Notes: generated by a model from the sequence alone, not told the origin. Positions 1 through 9,303 are shown, counted from the first letter of the stretch. The stretch is 64,000 nt of DNA from Streptomyces qinglanensis (GCF_900111245.1 NZ_FOGO01000002.1:248001-312000), one strand, 5' to 3'. Translations and numbers: made by a program.

Positions 1-431
1 CCGTTCTGCCGGACCGCGCGGAACCACAGCGGATAGGACAGCAGCGCCAGCCCGTACAGCCGCAGCGGCAGTTGGACGGCGAAGAGGAGCACTCCGAGGG
101 GTACGTCGAGCGCGACGAAGGCCGCGCACCGCCACGCCGCCGCATCGTGGGCGGCGCGCAGCGGACGGGGCGCCGGGGGTGCGGGCACCTCTTGGCCGAG
201 CAGACCGCGTACCAGCCCCCGGTGGACAGCCGCCAGCCGCTGCACGGCCGTCAGGACGAGGGAGAGGAAGGGCAGTCCGATCCGGGTCACACACAGCGCG
301 CCGCCGACGACGAGCAGCGCCAGGGCCGGCACGCCCAGCAGCGCGGGGACGAGGGCCGCAGCCGCGTACACCGCGGCGCGGCACGCCGGGCGCGTCGCGG
401 GCAGGCCGACGAGGGCAAGGGCTCGGGGCAT
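1..431 (-). CDS. Sensor-domain protein, partial (likely N-terminus of a histidine kinase)
   Basis: Only the first 143 codons are in the window; the gene runs off the left edge. The start at 431 is the first ATG after an in-frame stop at 438-440. The visible part has two hydrophobic stretches (about residues 18-60 and 105-135) flanking a segment with VRGLLGQEVPAPPAPRP. This is the layout of the Streptomyces putative sensor domain found at the N-terminus of histidine kinases, or as a free-standing protein. Its position after an FtsX permease and ABC ATPase on the same strand fits the common arrangement where a two-component system follows a MacB-type transporter. The kinase part is not visible, so that call is inference. 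Confidence 0.6.
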   Translation of the reverse strand, partial: MPRALALVGLPATRPACRAAVYAAAALVPALLGVPALALLVVGGALCVTRIGLPFLSLVLTAVQRLAAVHRGLVRGLLGQEVPAPPAPRPLRAAHDAAAWRCAAFVALDVPLGVLLFAVQLPLRLYGLALLSYPLWFRAVRQN

Positions 432-440
432 GGGCGCTCA

Positions 441-552
441 GGTTCTCCGTCGGCTGTCGGCTGGGGTTCTTCGTCGGCTGTCGGCTGGGGTTCTCCGCCG
501 GCTGGCGGCCAGGGTTCTCCGCCGGCTGGCGGCCAGGGTTCTCCGCCGGCTC
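441..552. repeat. 24-bp tandem repeat, about 4.5 copies
   Basis: Units start at 441, 465, 489, 513 and 537 with the core GGTTCTCCGCCGGCTGGCGG. Units 3 and 4 are identical; units 1 and 2 differ by C-to-T type changes. The array fills most of the gap between the permease stop (644) and the sensor-protein start (431), so it is probably transcribed inside the operon. Confidence 0.9.
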
Positions 553-643
553 GGATTCTCCGCCGGGAAGCTGCCGCGGTGCGTGCGGGAGCTCATCTTC
601 CGCCGCCGCCCGTCCGGGCCCGGACCCGCCCCGTGCCGCGGCC

Positions 644-1984
644 TCATCCGGGAGCCCGCCGCAGTTGCCCCGGCAGCGGAGCGAGCGTCGCGGCGAGCGC
701 CAGGACGAGCACGCCCCCCGCCGCTGCGGCCCAACCGGTCGGTGGCAGCGCGGAGAGGGAAGCTCCCGCGGCGTCCCCCAGCGGGAGAGTCACGGCGAAG
801 GCGACAGCGGCGCCCGCGCCGAACCCCGCGCAGGCGACGGTCAGCGCCTCCACCACCAGCATCCGCGCCACCTGGCCGGGTGCGGCGCCGATCGCGCGCA
901 GCAGCGCGACCTCGGGCCGCCGTTCGGCGCTGAGCAACACCATGGTGTTGGCGGCGGCGCACGCGGCGAACGCGGCATAGAGGACCGTCGCGAACAGGTC
1001 GATCCACGAGGGTTCCGCGACCGCGGCCAGCGCCGCCGACTTGACCAGCGAGAACGCCACGACCAGCGCGACCGGTGTGACAGCGGCCGACAGCCGCCGG
1101 GCGGCGGCCCGCGTCTGCGCGAAGGCCAGTTCCGCCGCGGCGCCGCCGCCCAGCGCGCGGGGTGCGGTCAGCAGCCGCATCGGCCCGGCCAGCAGCCGGG
1201 CGGCCGCCCGGCCGATCACGGGCCCGGCGCAGCCCACCCCCACCAGGTAGGCCAGCAGCACCAGCGGCAGGTGCTCCCCCACGTCCTCGCGCGGCCCCGC
1301 CGCGGTGACCGCCGTGAGGGCCACGGCGCCGGACACGGCCAGTACCGCACCGAGCCCCCGTACGGCACCGGCGAGCGTCAGCCCGGGAAGCCACCCGGAC
1401 GACCTGAGGGAGCGGGCGCCCGCCGCCTCGCCGAGCGCGTCCGCCGGGCGGGCCCGTGCGGCACGGTGCGCGGCCAGCAGACCGCCGAGCTGCGAGGTGA
1501 CGAGCAGCACGCCCCCCGCCGCGAGCGCGGGCGGCCATCCGACGACGAGCGGAACCCCGGAGGGCAGCAGGCCGTGGGCGACCATCCCGTCCCGCCAGCC
1601 GTACGCCAGGACGCAGCCGAGCCCGTACCCGACGGGCAGCGCGGGCAGCGCGGTGCACAGCGCCTCGGTGGCGACCGCCCGCCGGATCTGCCACGGCAGC
1701 GCTCCCACGGCCCGCAGTACCGCGTTCTCCCGCGCCCGCGCGGCCACGGTCAGGGCCATGACCTGCGCGATGACGAAGACGGAGAGGTAGCACGTCACCA
1801 CGGTGAAGCCGGCTCCCATGGCCGTGACCGCCTCGCGCTGCGGCCCGGACGGCAGCGGCCCCGCCGTCCGCAGCATCGCGACCGAGGCGGTGACGACCGC
1901 CGCGGAGAGGACCAGCACCGAGAAGACCCCGGCGAAGGCGGTGGGCCGGGCCCGCACCGAGGCCCGGGCGAGTCCGGTGGTCAT
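644..1984 (-). CDS. FtsX-family ABC transporter permease
   Basis: 446 aa integral membrane protein with several long hydrophobic segments, including one near residues 20-45, a group through the middle, and a C-terminal pair. Two FtsX-type modules are visible, each with an ExAVLRAxGA-like motif: ENAVLRAVGALP near residue 86 and EVALLRAIGAAPGQ in the C-terminal half. Such permeases pair with MacB/LolD-type ATPases and move lipids, peptides or drugs, or act as mechanotransmitters; the substrate here is unknown. The start codon overlaps the stop of the upstream ATPase gene by 4 bp (ATGA), so the two are translationally coupled. Confidence 0.9.
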   Translation of the reverse strand: MTTGLARASVRARPTAFAGVFSVLVLSAAVVTASVAMLRTAGPLPSGPQREAVTAMGAGFTVVTCYLSVFVIAQVMALTVAARARENAVLRAVGALPWQIRRAVATEALCTALPALPVGYGLGCVLAYGWRDGMVAHGLLPSGVPLVVGWPPALAAGGVLLVTSQLGGLLAAHRAARARPADALGEAAGARSLRSSGWLPGLTLAGAVRGLGAVLAVSGAVALTAVTAAGPREDVGEHLPLVLLAYLVGVGCAGPVIGRAAARLLAGPMRLLTAPRALGGGAAAELAFAQTRAAARRLSAAVTPVALVVAFSLVKSAALAAVAEPSWIDLFATVLYAAFAACAAANTMVLLSAERRPEVALLRAIGAAPGQVARMLVVEALTVACAGFGAGAAVAFAVTLPLGDAAGASLSALPPTGWAAAAGGVLVLALAATLAPLPGQLRRAPG

Positions 1985-2961
1985 GCGGCCCGGCCCGCCG
2001 CGGCACGGCCACCGTCCGCCGGGGGCACGGAACCGGCGCCGCCCACGGACTCCGGCCCGCTTCCCGGCCCGCTTCCCGGGCCGGGTCCGGACCGGGGGCC
2101 GGCTCCGGACCGGGTTCGTCCGGCCAGCGCGCGCATCCGGCGGGCGATGTGCGCGGCGGCACCGGTCCGGGCGTCACCGCTCCGGTCCCCCGCACCGTCG
2201 GCACCGTCCGCGCTGCCCGCACACACGTAGGTGTCCACCAGCATCCCGTCGGCCAGGAACAGCACCCGGTCGGCGTGCGCGGCCGCCGCGGGGTCGTGGG
2301 TGACCATCAGCACCGTGGCCCCCAGCATGTCCACCGCCCCGCGCAGCAGGCCCAGCATCTCCTCCGCCGTCGCCGGGTCGAGGGCGCCGGTGGGCTCGTC
2401 GGCGCACACGATCTCCGGTGCGGTCACCAGCGCGCGGGCCAGCGCGACACGCTGCTGCTGGCCGCCGGAGAGCTCCGCCGGGCGGCGCCCGGCGCGTTCG
2501 GCGAGACCCACCCGGCCCAGCGCCTCCCGGGCCAGCGTGCGGGCCCGGCGGCTGCCGGTGCCCGCCAGCCGCAGCGGCAGCCCCACGTTCTGCTCCGCCG
2601 TCAGCGCCGGGAGCAGGTTGAAGGACTGGAAGACGAAGCCGATCCGCTCCCGGCGCAGCCGGGTGAGGGCCCGCCGGCCCATCCCGGTCAGCTCCTGGCC
2701 GCCGAGCCGCACGCTGCCGGCCGTCGGCCGGTCCAGACCGACGGCGCACTGCAGCAGGGTGCTCTTGCCCGAACCCGAGGGACCCATCACTGCCGTGAAG
2801 CTTCCCCGCGGCAGCTCCACCTCGATGCCGCGCAGCGCCTCCACGGCCGCGCCGCGCCGCCCGTAGCGCCGGGTCACACCTGTCAGGGCGAGGGCTGCGG
2901 GCGGGCCGCCCGCGGCTGCGCTGCCCGCGCGCCGGTACGTCTCGTCGTCCACGTTCATCAT
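1981..2961 (-). CDS. ABC transporter ATP-binding protein (MacB/LolD type)
   Basis: 326 aa. Walker A GPSGSGKST, signature LSGGQQQRVALARAL, Walker B VCADEPTGALD and the H-loop THD are all present in order, with the FVFQSFNLLPALT Q-loop typical of MacB/LolD ATPases. It energises the FtsX permease encoded by the overlapping downstream gene. I chose ATG 2961 because a TAGCGT box (2969-2974, minus strand) ends 7 nt before it, the pattern of a leaderless transcript; a longer reading frame to 3009 lacks support. The last 85 or so residues, after the ATPase core, are low-complexity and end in repeated Gly-Pro/Gly-Ser, unlike the usual 220-250 aa family members. Confidence 0.92.
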   Translation of the reverse strand: MMNVDDETYRRAGSAAAGGPPAALALTGVTRRYGRRGAAVEALRGIEVELPRGSFTAVMGPSGSGKSTLLQCAVGLDRPTAGSVRLGGQELTGMGRRALTRLRRERIGFVFQSFNLLPALTAEQNVGLPLRLAGTGSRRARTLAREALGRVGLAERAGRRPAELSGGQQQRVALARALVTAPEIVCADEPTGALDPATAEEMLGLLRGAVDMLGATVLMVTHDPAAAAHADRVLFLADGMLVDTYVCAGSADGADGAGDRSGDARTGAAAHIARRMRALAGRTRSGAGPRSGPGPGSGPGSGPESVGGAGSVPPADGGRAAAGRAA

Positions 2962-2968
2962 GGCTGCG

Positions 2969-2974
2969 ACGCTA
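2969..2974 (-). promoter_or_regulatory. Candidate -10 box of leaderless ABC ATPase transcript
   Basis: TAGCGT on the minus strand lies 7 nt before the ATG at 2961, with no good ribosome binding site between them. This matches the TAnnnT-N6/7-ATG arrangement common for leaderless genes in streptomycetes. Inferred from sequence only. Confidence 0.5.
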
Positions 2975-3080
2975 CGGAGCCCCGGATCGGCCCACGAGGG
3001 AGCAGACACCCCGGTCCGGGGTTCGGAATCACCGAACCGGCGGCGGTGCCCCGGGGCTCACCGGAGGGGTGCCGCGCGGT

Positions 3081-4244
3081 TCACAGCCAGCCGTTTCTGC
3101 GGAACGCGCGGTACATGGCCACGCAGGTCACGGCGATGACGACCAGGACCAGCGGGTAGCCGACGCGCCAGTGCAGCTCCGGCATGCGGTCGAAGTTCAT
3201 CCCGTATATGCCGCAGACCATCGTGGGGACGGCGACGATGGCGACCCAGGCGCTGATCTTGCGCATGCCCTCGTTCTGGGCGGTGGAGACCTGCGCCAGA
3301 TGGGCCTGGAGGATCGAGTCGAGCAGCGCGTCGAAGGAGGCGATCTGCTCGGTGACCCGGGCGAGGTGGTCGGCGACGTCCCGGAAGTACTTGCGTATCT
3401 CGGGGTCGATGAGCCGGTTGGGGCGGTCGGACAACAGCTCCAGCGGCCGGGCCAGCGGAAGGGTGGCGCGCTTGAGCTCCAGCAGCTCGCGCTTGATCTG
3501 GTAGACCCGGCTGGTGCCGGAGCCGCCTCCGCTGCCGCTGCCCCCGAAGGGCGCCTCGGACGCGAAGACCTGGCTCTCCAGCTCGTCGATGTCGGTCTGC
3601 ACCTCGTCGGCGACCAGCAGGTAGTCGTCCACGACCCGGTCGGCGATCGCGTGCAGCACCGCGGCCGGGCCCTGCGCCAGCCGCTCCGGGTCGGACTCCA
3701 GCTCCTCGCGGAGCGGGCCGAGGGAGCCGTGCCGCCCGTGCCGGACGGTGATCACGAAGTCGGCTCCGGTGAAGACGACGATCTCGCCGGTGTCCACCAC
3801 CTCGCTGGTGGTGGACACCTTCTCGTGCTCCACATAGCTGACCGTCTTGAGGACCGCGAACATCATCTCGCCGCCGAACCACTCCGCCTTCGGCCGCTGA
3901 TGGGGTTCGAGCGCGTTCTCCACCGCGAGCGGGTGCAGCCCGAACAGTTCGGTGATGCCCTCGAACTCGGCCTCTCCCGGCTCGTGCAGCCCGATCCACA
4001 CGAAGCCGCCGTCACCGCTGCCGTCGTCCCTGTCGTCCGCGGCGCCGCCCTTGCGGACGCAGGCCAGCGCCTCTTCCACGCCGCACTCCGCCATCAGCCG
4101 CGTGCCCTCGCGGTCGTAGGCCACACAGCTCACCACGGAGGTGCCCAGCGGGGAGCGCACCGGGTGGGACAGGTCCACCGCGGGGCGCGGCACGCGGGGC
4201 CGCACCACCCTGCGCAGGCTGCGCACCACCGGCACCGTGGGCAT
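3081..4244 (-). CDS. corA: CorA-family magnesium/divalent cation transporter
   Basis: 387 aa. The C-terminus carries the hallmark YGMNF motif after the first transmembrane helix, then a second helix and a short basic tail, as in CorA channels. The N-terminal two thirds is the soluble funnel domain. It should move Mg2+ (possibly Co2+/Ni2+) across the membrane as a pentamer. The start at 4244 follows a GAGGAG ribosome binding site; an in-frame ATG further upstream at 4334 lacks one. A Gly/Ser run near residue 235 is a small insertion in the funnel domain. The gene is flanked by unrelated minus-strand genes and looks monocistronic. Confidence 0.92.
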   Translation of the reverse strand: MPTVPVVRSLRRVVRPRVPRPAVDLSHPVRSPLGTSVVSCVAYDREGTRLMAECGVEEALACVRKGGAADDRDDGSGDGGFVWIGLHEPGEAEFEGITELFGLHPLAVENALEPHQRPKAEWFGGEMMFAVLKTVSYVEHEKVSTTSEVVDTGEIVVFTGADFVITVRHGRHGSLGPLREELESDPERLAQGPAAVLHAIADRVVDDYLLVADEVQTDIDELESQVFASEAPFGGSGSGGGSGTSRVYQIKRELLELKRATLPLARPLELLSDRPNRLIDPEIRKYFRDVADHLARVTEQIASFDALLDSILQAHLAQVSTAQNEGMRKISAWVAIVAVPTMVCGIYGMNFDRMPELHWRVGYPLVLVVIAVTCVAMYRAFRRNGWL

Positions 4245-4422
4245 GGGGGCTCCTCGGACTGCTCGTCGTTCCTTGCTCTCCCCCAACTGTGCCCGGATTC
4301 CCCCACCGAATGCGTGCCCCCACGCGGCCGGCACCGGACGCGGGAACCGGCCACCGGACCGGCCACCGGAACCGACCGGCGGGGGACGCCGCGGTGCCGG
4401 CCTCCCCGCGTCCGGGGCATCG

Positions 4423-5412
4423 CTAGGGGATCAGGACGACCTTGCCCGTGGTCTCGCGCTGCTCCAGGGCCTTGTGGGCGCGGGCGGCCTCGGCGAGCGG
4501 GAAGGAGTGGGTGGTGTGGGTGAAGTCGCCCGCGGCGGTGCGGCGGAGCGCCTCGGCCCGGTGGTCCGCGATGCGCTCGGGGTGGGCGAGCATGCCGCGG
4601 AGGGCGTCGATGTGGGTGACCTCGCGGGCCGCCAGTTCATCGGCGGCCGGGGTGAACTCGGCACCGGAGATCGCGCCGTAGGTCACGAAGCGGCCGCCGG
4701 TGCCGAGCAGGCCGAACGCGGTGCGGGCCTGCTCGCCGCCGACTCCGTCGAGTACGGCGGTGACGGAGCGGCCACCACCCGGCCCGGCCAGCCAGTCGGC
4801 GACCGCCTGCTGCCAGTCGGGGCGGGTGTAGTCGACGGCCAGGTCCGCGCCGAGTTCCCGGACGGCCGCGGTCTTCTCCGGGCCCCCGGCGGCCCCGATC
4901 ACCACGGCGCCCAGCGCGCGGGCGTGCTGGACCAGCAGCCGCCCCATGCCGCCCGCCGCCGAGTTGACCAGCACCACGTCGCTCCCGCCCAGACCGGCCT
5001 GGGCGAGCACCGCGACGGTCGTCCCGCCGGTGACGATCGCGGCGACCGCGGCCTTGTGGTCGAGCCCGGCGGGGCGCTCCAGCACCTCGGCGAGGTCCGC
5101 GACGGCGAGCTCCGCGTAGCCGCCGGGGGAGCCCTTCGCGGTGACCACGTCGCGGCCCAGCCACTCGGCCCCGACGTCGGGGCCGACCGCGTCGACGCGC
5201 CCGGAGACCTCGCCGCCGAACACGGCGGGCAGCTCGGGGAGCGGCGGTACGAGGCCCTCGGTCACCCCGGCGCGCAGGACGGTCTCGATGGCGTGGACCC
5301 CGGCCGCGCGGACGGCGATCCGGACCTGGCCCGGTCCGGGTTCGGGGTCGGGCAGCGTCTCGTGGCGGAGGTTCTCGGCGGGGCCGAAGGTGTGCAGGAC
5401 GACGGCGTGCAT
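4423..5412 (-). CDS. Zinc-binding-dehydrogenase-family (quinone oxidoreductase-like) enzyme
   Basis: 329 aa medium-chain dehydrogenase/reductase. It starts MHAVVLHTFGPAENL, has a GroES-like N-terminal half, then a Rossmann domain with the nucleotide-binding SAAGGMGRLLVQHARALG motif, and lacks the structural-zinc cysteines. This points to an NADPH:quinone oxidoreductase-type (QOR) enzyme, not an alcohol dehydrogenase. Start at 5412 follows GGAAGG at about 8 nt. A palindrome (5466-5485) sits 54 bp upstream and may be the operator of a MerR-like or similar activator, so induction by reactive electrophiles or quinones is plausible. Substrate unknown. Confidence 0.88.
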   Translation of the reverse strand: MHAVVLHTFGPAENLRHETLPDPEPGPGQVRIAVRAAGVHAIETVLRAGVTEGLVPPLPELPAVFGGEVSGRVDAVGPDVGAEWLGRDVVTAKGSPGGYAELAVADLAEVLERPAGLDHKAAVAAIVTGGTTVAVLAQAGLGGSDVVLVNSAAGGMGRLLVQHARALGAVVIGAAGGPEKTAAVRELGADLAVDYTRPDWQQAVADWLAGPGGGRSVTAVLDGVGGEQARTAFGLLGTGGRFVTYGAISGAEFTPAADELAAREVTHIDALRGMLAHPERIADHRAEALRRTAAGDFTHTTHSFPLAEAARAHKALEQRETTGKVVLIP

Positions 5413-5465
5413 GGCGATGCCTTCCGGCTGGGGACTCTCGCTGGCTGCGAGAACCCCACCCTGCA

Positions 5466-5485
5466 ACTTGAACTTCACTTCAAGT
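5466..5485. promoter_or_regulatory. Palindromic operator candidate upstream of the quinone oxidoreductase
   Basis: ACTTGAACTTCACTTCAAGT: perfect 7-bp inverted arms (ACTTGAA/TTCAAGT) with a 6-bp centre, in an otherwise GC-rich region. It is 54 bp upstream of the start at 5412 and 60 bp from the ndh stop. The size and position resemble MerR-family operators that overlap long-spacer promoters, but no regulator is encoded next to it. Confidence 0.55.
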
Positions 5486-5544
5486 CAAAGCGTGGTGGCC
5501 GCCGCGCCGCGCCGGGGTCCGCCGCAGTCCGCCGCGGCGCCGCC

Positions 5545-6885
5545 TCACGGTGTCAGCTCGCGCGCCCGCTCCTGGGTGAGGTAGGCGTCCGTGGCCTCCA
5601 TGTCCTGGAGGGTCGCGGGGCGGCGCGAGAGGAAGCCGGTGCGCAGGAAGTCGTCACCCATCAGCGCGTTGAGGTTCCAGTTCGCCACCGTGCGGACCTT
5701 CGCCGTGAAGGTGGGCAGCGCCATCAGGTGGTAGCCGCGGGTGATGACCTGCGCGGGGAACCCGGAGAACTCGTACCCCAGCGGACGGGCCACCGCGTTG
5801 GTCCCGCCGAGGTCCACGACCAGCCCGAGATCCTTGTGCCGGTAGGGCGCCATGGGCTGGCCCCGCAGCGCGGCGATCAGATTGCGGGCCATGTGCTTGC
5901 CCTGGCGTCCGGCGTGCTGCGCGGTGGGCGGGCACACCGCGCCGCCGACCTTCGTCAGATCCGGCACCGCCGCCGCGTCGCCCAGCGCATACACACCGGG
6001 GTGGCCGGGCACCGTGAAGTCCGCGTTGACCGCGAGCCGCCCCTTGATCGTCTCCGCGTCCAGGGTGCTGATCAGCGGACTGGCGGCGACACCCGCCGTC
6101 CAGATCAGGGTGCGGGAGGGCAGCACCCGGTTGTCGGTCAGCGTGATCCGCCGCTCGGTCGCCTTGGCGACCGAGACCCCCAGCGACACGTCCGTCCCCC
6201 GCTCGCGCAGGATCTGCTGGGCGCGCCGCCCCAGCTTCTCGCCCAGCTCCGGCATCAGCTTGGGGGCGATGTCCAGCAGATGCCACTTGATCAGGTCGGG
6301 GTCGAGCCGCGGATAGCGCTTGGCGGCGGAGTTGGTCAGCCGCTGCAGGCAGGCGACGGTCTCGGTGCCCGCGTAGCCGCCGCCGACCACCACGAACTGC
6401 AGCCGCTCGGCCCGCTCCTGCTCGTTGGTGCTGGCCGCCGCCAGATCGAGCTGGGCGATCACGTGGTCGCGCACATAGGCCGCCTCGGCGAGCGTCTTCA
6501 TCCCCCGGGCCTGCTCGTTCAGACCCGGGATGTCGAAGCTGCGGGTGACGCTGCCGGGGGTGAGGATCAGCCGGTCGTAGGGCTGGTTGACGGTCTCGCC
6601 GCTGATGAGGCGGACCACGCACATCCGGTCGTGCGGATCGATCCCGATGACCATGCCGGGAACGATGGAGGTCCGGTGCACCAGCCTGCGCAGCGGCGGC
6701 GCGACCGACTGCGGGGTGAGCACCCCGGCGGCGACCTGCGGGAGCAGCGGGAGGTACAGCTCGTAGCTGGCGGGGGTGACCAGGCTGATCTCCGCCTCTT
6801 CGGGCCGCAGCCCCCGCTCCAGACCGCGTGCGCACTCGACTCCGGCGAAGCCGCCGCCGACGATCAGAATCCTGGTTCGCTCCAT
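5545..6885 (-). CDS. ndh: Type II NADH dehydrogenase (NDH-2)
   Basis: 446 aa flavoprotein. The N-terminal FAD-binding motif is ILIVGGGFAGVE, the second Rossmann (NADH) motif is FVVVGGGYAGTE near residue 165, and YALGDAAAVP is the FAD/flavin-contacting segment near residue 305. The C-terminal region carries the amphipathic membrane-associated part of NDH-2. It oxidises NADH and reduces menaquinone at the inner face of the membrane without pumping protons. Single gene on the minus strand; the 312-bp gap upstream separates it from the phosphatase gene. Confidence 0.92.
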   Translation of the reverse strand: MERTRILIVGGGFAGVECARGLERGLRPEEAEISLVTPASYELYLPLLPQVAAGVLTPQSVAPPLRRLVHRTSIVPGMVIGIDPHDRMCVVRLISGETVNQPYDRLILTPGSVTRSFDIPGLNEQARGMKTLAEAAYVRDHVIAQLDLAAASTNEQERAERLQFVVVGGGYAGTETVACLQRLTNSAAKRYPRLDPDLIKWHLLDIAPKLMPELGEKLGRRAQQILRERGTDVSLGVSVAKATERRITLTDNRVLPSRTLIWTAGVAASPLISTLDAETIKGRLAVNADFTVPGHPGVYALGDAAAVPDLTKVGGAVCPPTAQHAGRQGKHMARNLIAALRGQPMAPYRHKDLGLVVDLGGTNAVARPLGYEFSGFPAQVITRGYHLMALPTFTAKVRTVANWNLNALMGDDFLRTGFLSRRPATLQDMEATDAYLTQERARELTP

Positions 6886-7197
6886 GGCTGCACCTGCACC
6901 CGCGAGGTTGGCGTGATGGGGGGCGTTCCGCCTGATTTCGGCATCTCTGTCGCCGATGCCCTGCCGTCACCCTCGCACGGGTACGCGGGCCCCGCCACCG
7001 CGCACGGGCCCCCACGGCCCCCACCGGGCCGCCCCCCACCGAGCCGGGGCGAACCGGGCCGGGGCGGACCGGGCCGGGCGGACCGGGCCGGTGCCGCGAG
7101 GGGTGCGGACCGGGCCGGGCCCCGCCGGACGTCACCGACGGGGCCCGCGCTCCTGCTGTCCGGCTCCAGCGCCACCCGCCCGCGCGTGCGGCCGGGG
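6886..7197. other. Intergenic region with GC repeats and a weak terminator
   Basis: No convincing gene. It contains imperfect repeats of the type GACCGGGCCGGGCG around 7051-7096. A hairpin with 8-bp arms (GGGCCCCG 7117-7124, CGGGGCCC 7139-7146) 51 bp after the phosphatase stop may terminate that transcript. The ndh promoter should lie near 6890-6960; I cannot identify it with confidence. Confidence 0.5.
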
Positions 7198-9303
7198 TCA
7201 GCGTCCGACGTGGGAGCCGTCCTCGGGCCAGACGGCCACCACCGCCGGGCGCACATAGTGGCCCGGTCCGTCCGGCCAGGTGGAGGCGGGCTTCTCCACC
7301 GAGGCGCCGTCCACCTCGCCCGGGTGCTGGACCGCGACCAGCACCCGGCGGTCCTGCACCAGCGGCCCGCAGGTCTCCGCGCCGGTGGGGACCGTCAGGA
7401 ACTGCCGGACCTCGCCGCGCCGCGGCCCGGCCGTGGCGACACCGTGCAGCCCGTCGTGCGAACCGAGCTTGTTGCCGTCCGTGGAGATCCACAGGTTGCC
7501 GTAGTCGTCGAAGGTGACGTTGTCGGGGCAGGAGATCGGGCTGACCTGGTCCTTGGGGAAGCCGCCGAAGTAGGTTCCCGGGTCCTGGGGGTCGCCGCAG
7601 ACCAGGAAGAGCCGCCAGGAGAAGGTCCGCGAGGTCGGGTCGTTGCGGCGCTCGGCGAACTCCAGCACCTGGCCGTGCTTGTTGGCGTTGCGCGGGTTGG
7701 CCTCGTCGGGCCCCGGCTTGCCGTCCTTGCCGCGGTCGGTGTTGTTGGTCAGCGCCACGTACACCCGGCCGGTGCGGGGGCTGGGCTCGATGTCCTCGGG
7801 GCGGTCCATCTTCGTGGCACCGGCCTTGTCGGCGGCCAGCCGGGTGAAGACGTACACCTCCTCGGCGGTCATCCCCGGCACGAACGACCGGTCCCCGGCG
7901 GCCAGCGGGATCCACCGGCCGCTGCCGTCGAACTCGCCGTCCTCGGGCAGCGTGCCCGCGCCGTCGATCTCGTCCGCCGGGCTGTCACCGGTCAGCTTGG
8001 CGACGTAGAGCGTGCCCTCGTCCAGCAGGGACAGGTTGTGCCGCCGGTCCTCGGCGCTCTTCCCGCGCCGCATCCGGTTCTTGGAGACGAACTTGTAGAA
8101 GTAGTCGAAGCGCTCGTCGTCGCCCATGTAGACGACGGCGTGCCCGTCCCGGGACAGCCGCGGCTGGGCCGCCTCGTGCTTGAACCGGCCGAGCGCCGTG
8201 TGCTTGCGGGGCGTGGAGTCGGGGTCGTACGGGTCCAGCTCCACCACCCAGCCGAAGCGGTGCACCTCGTTCGGCTCCGCGGTCAGGTCGAACCGCTCGT
8301 CGAACTCCTCCCAGCGCCGCCCGCTGGCGCCGCCCGAGATGCCGTACCGCTTGAGCGTGGCGGCGCGCTCGGGGTCGGTCACCCGCTCCGCGTTGGCGAA
8401 ATACTGGTTGAAGTTCTCCTCGCCGGAGAGCACCGTGCCCCACGGCGTGGTGCCGCCCGAACAGTTGTTGAGCGTCCCCAGCACCCGGCGCCCGCTCGGG
8501 TCGGCCTTCGTGCGCAGCAGCGCACTGCCCGCGGCCGGGCCGGTGACCTGGAACTCGGTGGTGGCGGTGACCCGGCGGTTGAGCGGGTGGCGGGGCACGG
8601 CGTGCAGCGCTCCGGTACGCCGCTCACCGGCGACCGCGACGACGGACAGGCCGTGCGCGGCCCAGGCGATCTCGACCTGCTCGCGGGTGGGCTGCTCCGG
8701 GTCGTACCCGGCGAACATCAGCTCCTCGTCGGTGTACTCGTGATTGGCCACCAGGAGCTGGTCGGCGCCGTGACCGTGGCTGTGGCCGTGGTGCCGGGAG
8801 TCCAGCGGGAGCAGCGTGAGGAAGTCGTTGTTGTAGCCGAACTGCCCTGCCTGGGCCTTCGCGCTCTGCCGCGTCGGGTCGAAGTCCGGCGCCCCGCGCA
8901 GGACCGGTTCGCCCCAGCGGATGACGACGTTCTGCCCGTAGCCCTCCGGAACGGTCACCGTGTCCGCGGTGTTGGGCGCGACGGGCTCGAACCGCAGGCC
9001 CTTGGCCGGCTTGCCGTGCGGCCCGCCGTGCGGGTGGTGCCCCTTGCCCTGCGGCGCGGCGACGGCGCTCCCGGCGCCGGGACCGGCGATCCCGGCGCTC
9101 GCGGCCGCGGCGGCGACCCCGAGGACGGCACCGGCGCGCAGCACCGAGCGGCGGGAGAGGGCCCGGGCGATGACGTCACCCGCGTACTCGTTGGTGCTGG
9201 TGTTGGGCACCTCGTGGAAGCAGGCGTCGCCGCAGCGGTAGCGGCAGGTCATCGCCGACCTTCCCGTCGGGTGCGCGGTGAGCAGCGGCAGCGGCTTTCG
9301 CAT
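7198..9303 (-). CDS. PhoX-family phosphatase (DUF839), Tat-exported
   Basis: 701 aa. A twin-arginine signal (SRRSVLRAGAVLG, Arg 51-52) is followed by a hydrophobic Ala-rich segment and an AxA-type cleavage region, so the protein is probably exported folded. Downstream are PhoX-family stretches such as RWGEPVL, ANHEYTDEE, LNNCSGGTTPWGT and RPEDIEPSP. The family comprises Ca2+/Fe-dependent alkaline phosphatases releasing phosphate from esters outside the cell. The start at 9303 has a strong GGAGGA site 7 nt upstream; the 50 residues before the Tat motif contain three Cys (CRYRCGDACFH), a feature shared by Streptomyces members as I recall. Pho-box regulation was not found. Confidence 0.9.
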   Translation of the reverse strand: MRKPLPLLTAHPTGRSAMTCRYRCGDACFHEVPNTSTNEYAGDVIARALSRRSVLRAGAVLGVAAAAASAGIAGPGAGSAVAAPQGKGHHPHGGPHGKPAKGLRFEPVAPNTADTVTVPEGYGQNVVIRWGEPVLRGAPDFDPTRQSAKAQAGQFGYNNDFLTLLPLDSRHHGHSHGHGADQLLVANHEYTDEELMFAGYDPEQPTREQVEIAWAAHGLSVVAVAGERRTGALHAVPRHPLNRRVTATTEFQVTGPAAGSALLRTKADPSGRRVLGTLNNCSGGTTPWGTVLSGEENFNQYFANAERVTDPERAATLKRYGISGGASGRRWEEFDERFDLTAEPNEVHRFGWVVELDPYDPDSTPRKHTALGRFKHEAAQPRLSRDGHAVVYMGDDERFDYFYKFVSKNRMRRGKSAEDRRHNLSLLDEGTLYVAKLTGDSPADEIDGAGTLPEDGEFDGSGRWIPLAAGDRSFVPGMTAEEVYVFTRLAADKAGATKMDRPEDIEPSPRTGRVYVALTNNTDRGKDGKPGPDEANPRNANKHGQVLEFAERRNDPTSRTFSWRLFLVCGDPQDPGTYFGGFPKDQVSPISCPDNVTFDDYGNLWISTDGNKLGSHDGLHGVATAGPRRGEVRQFLTVPTGAETCGPLVQDRRVLVAVQHPGEVDGASVEKPASTWPDGPGHYVRPAVVAVWPEDGSHVGR

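Noticed and set aside
4245-4422. Small gene upstream of the CorA gene
   Set aside because: No frame has a plausible start and domain; the gap holds only GC-rich repeats and the CorA promoter region.
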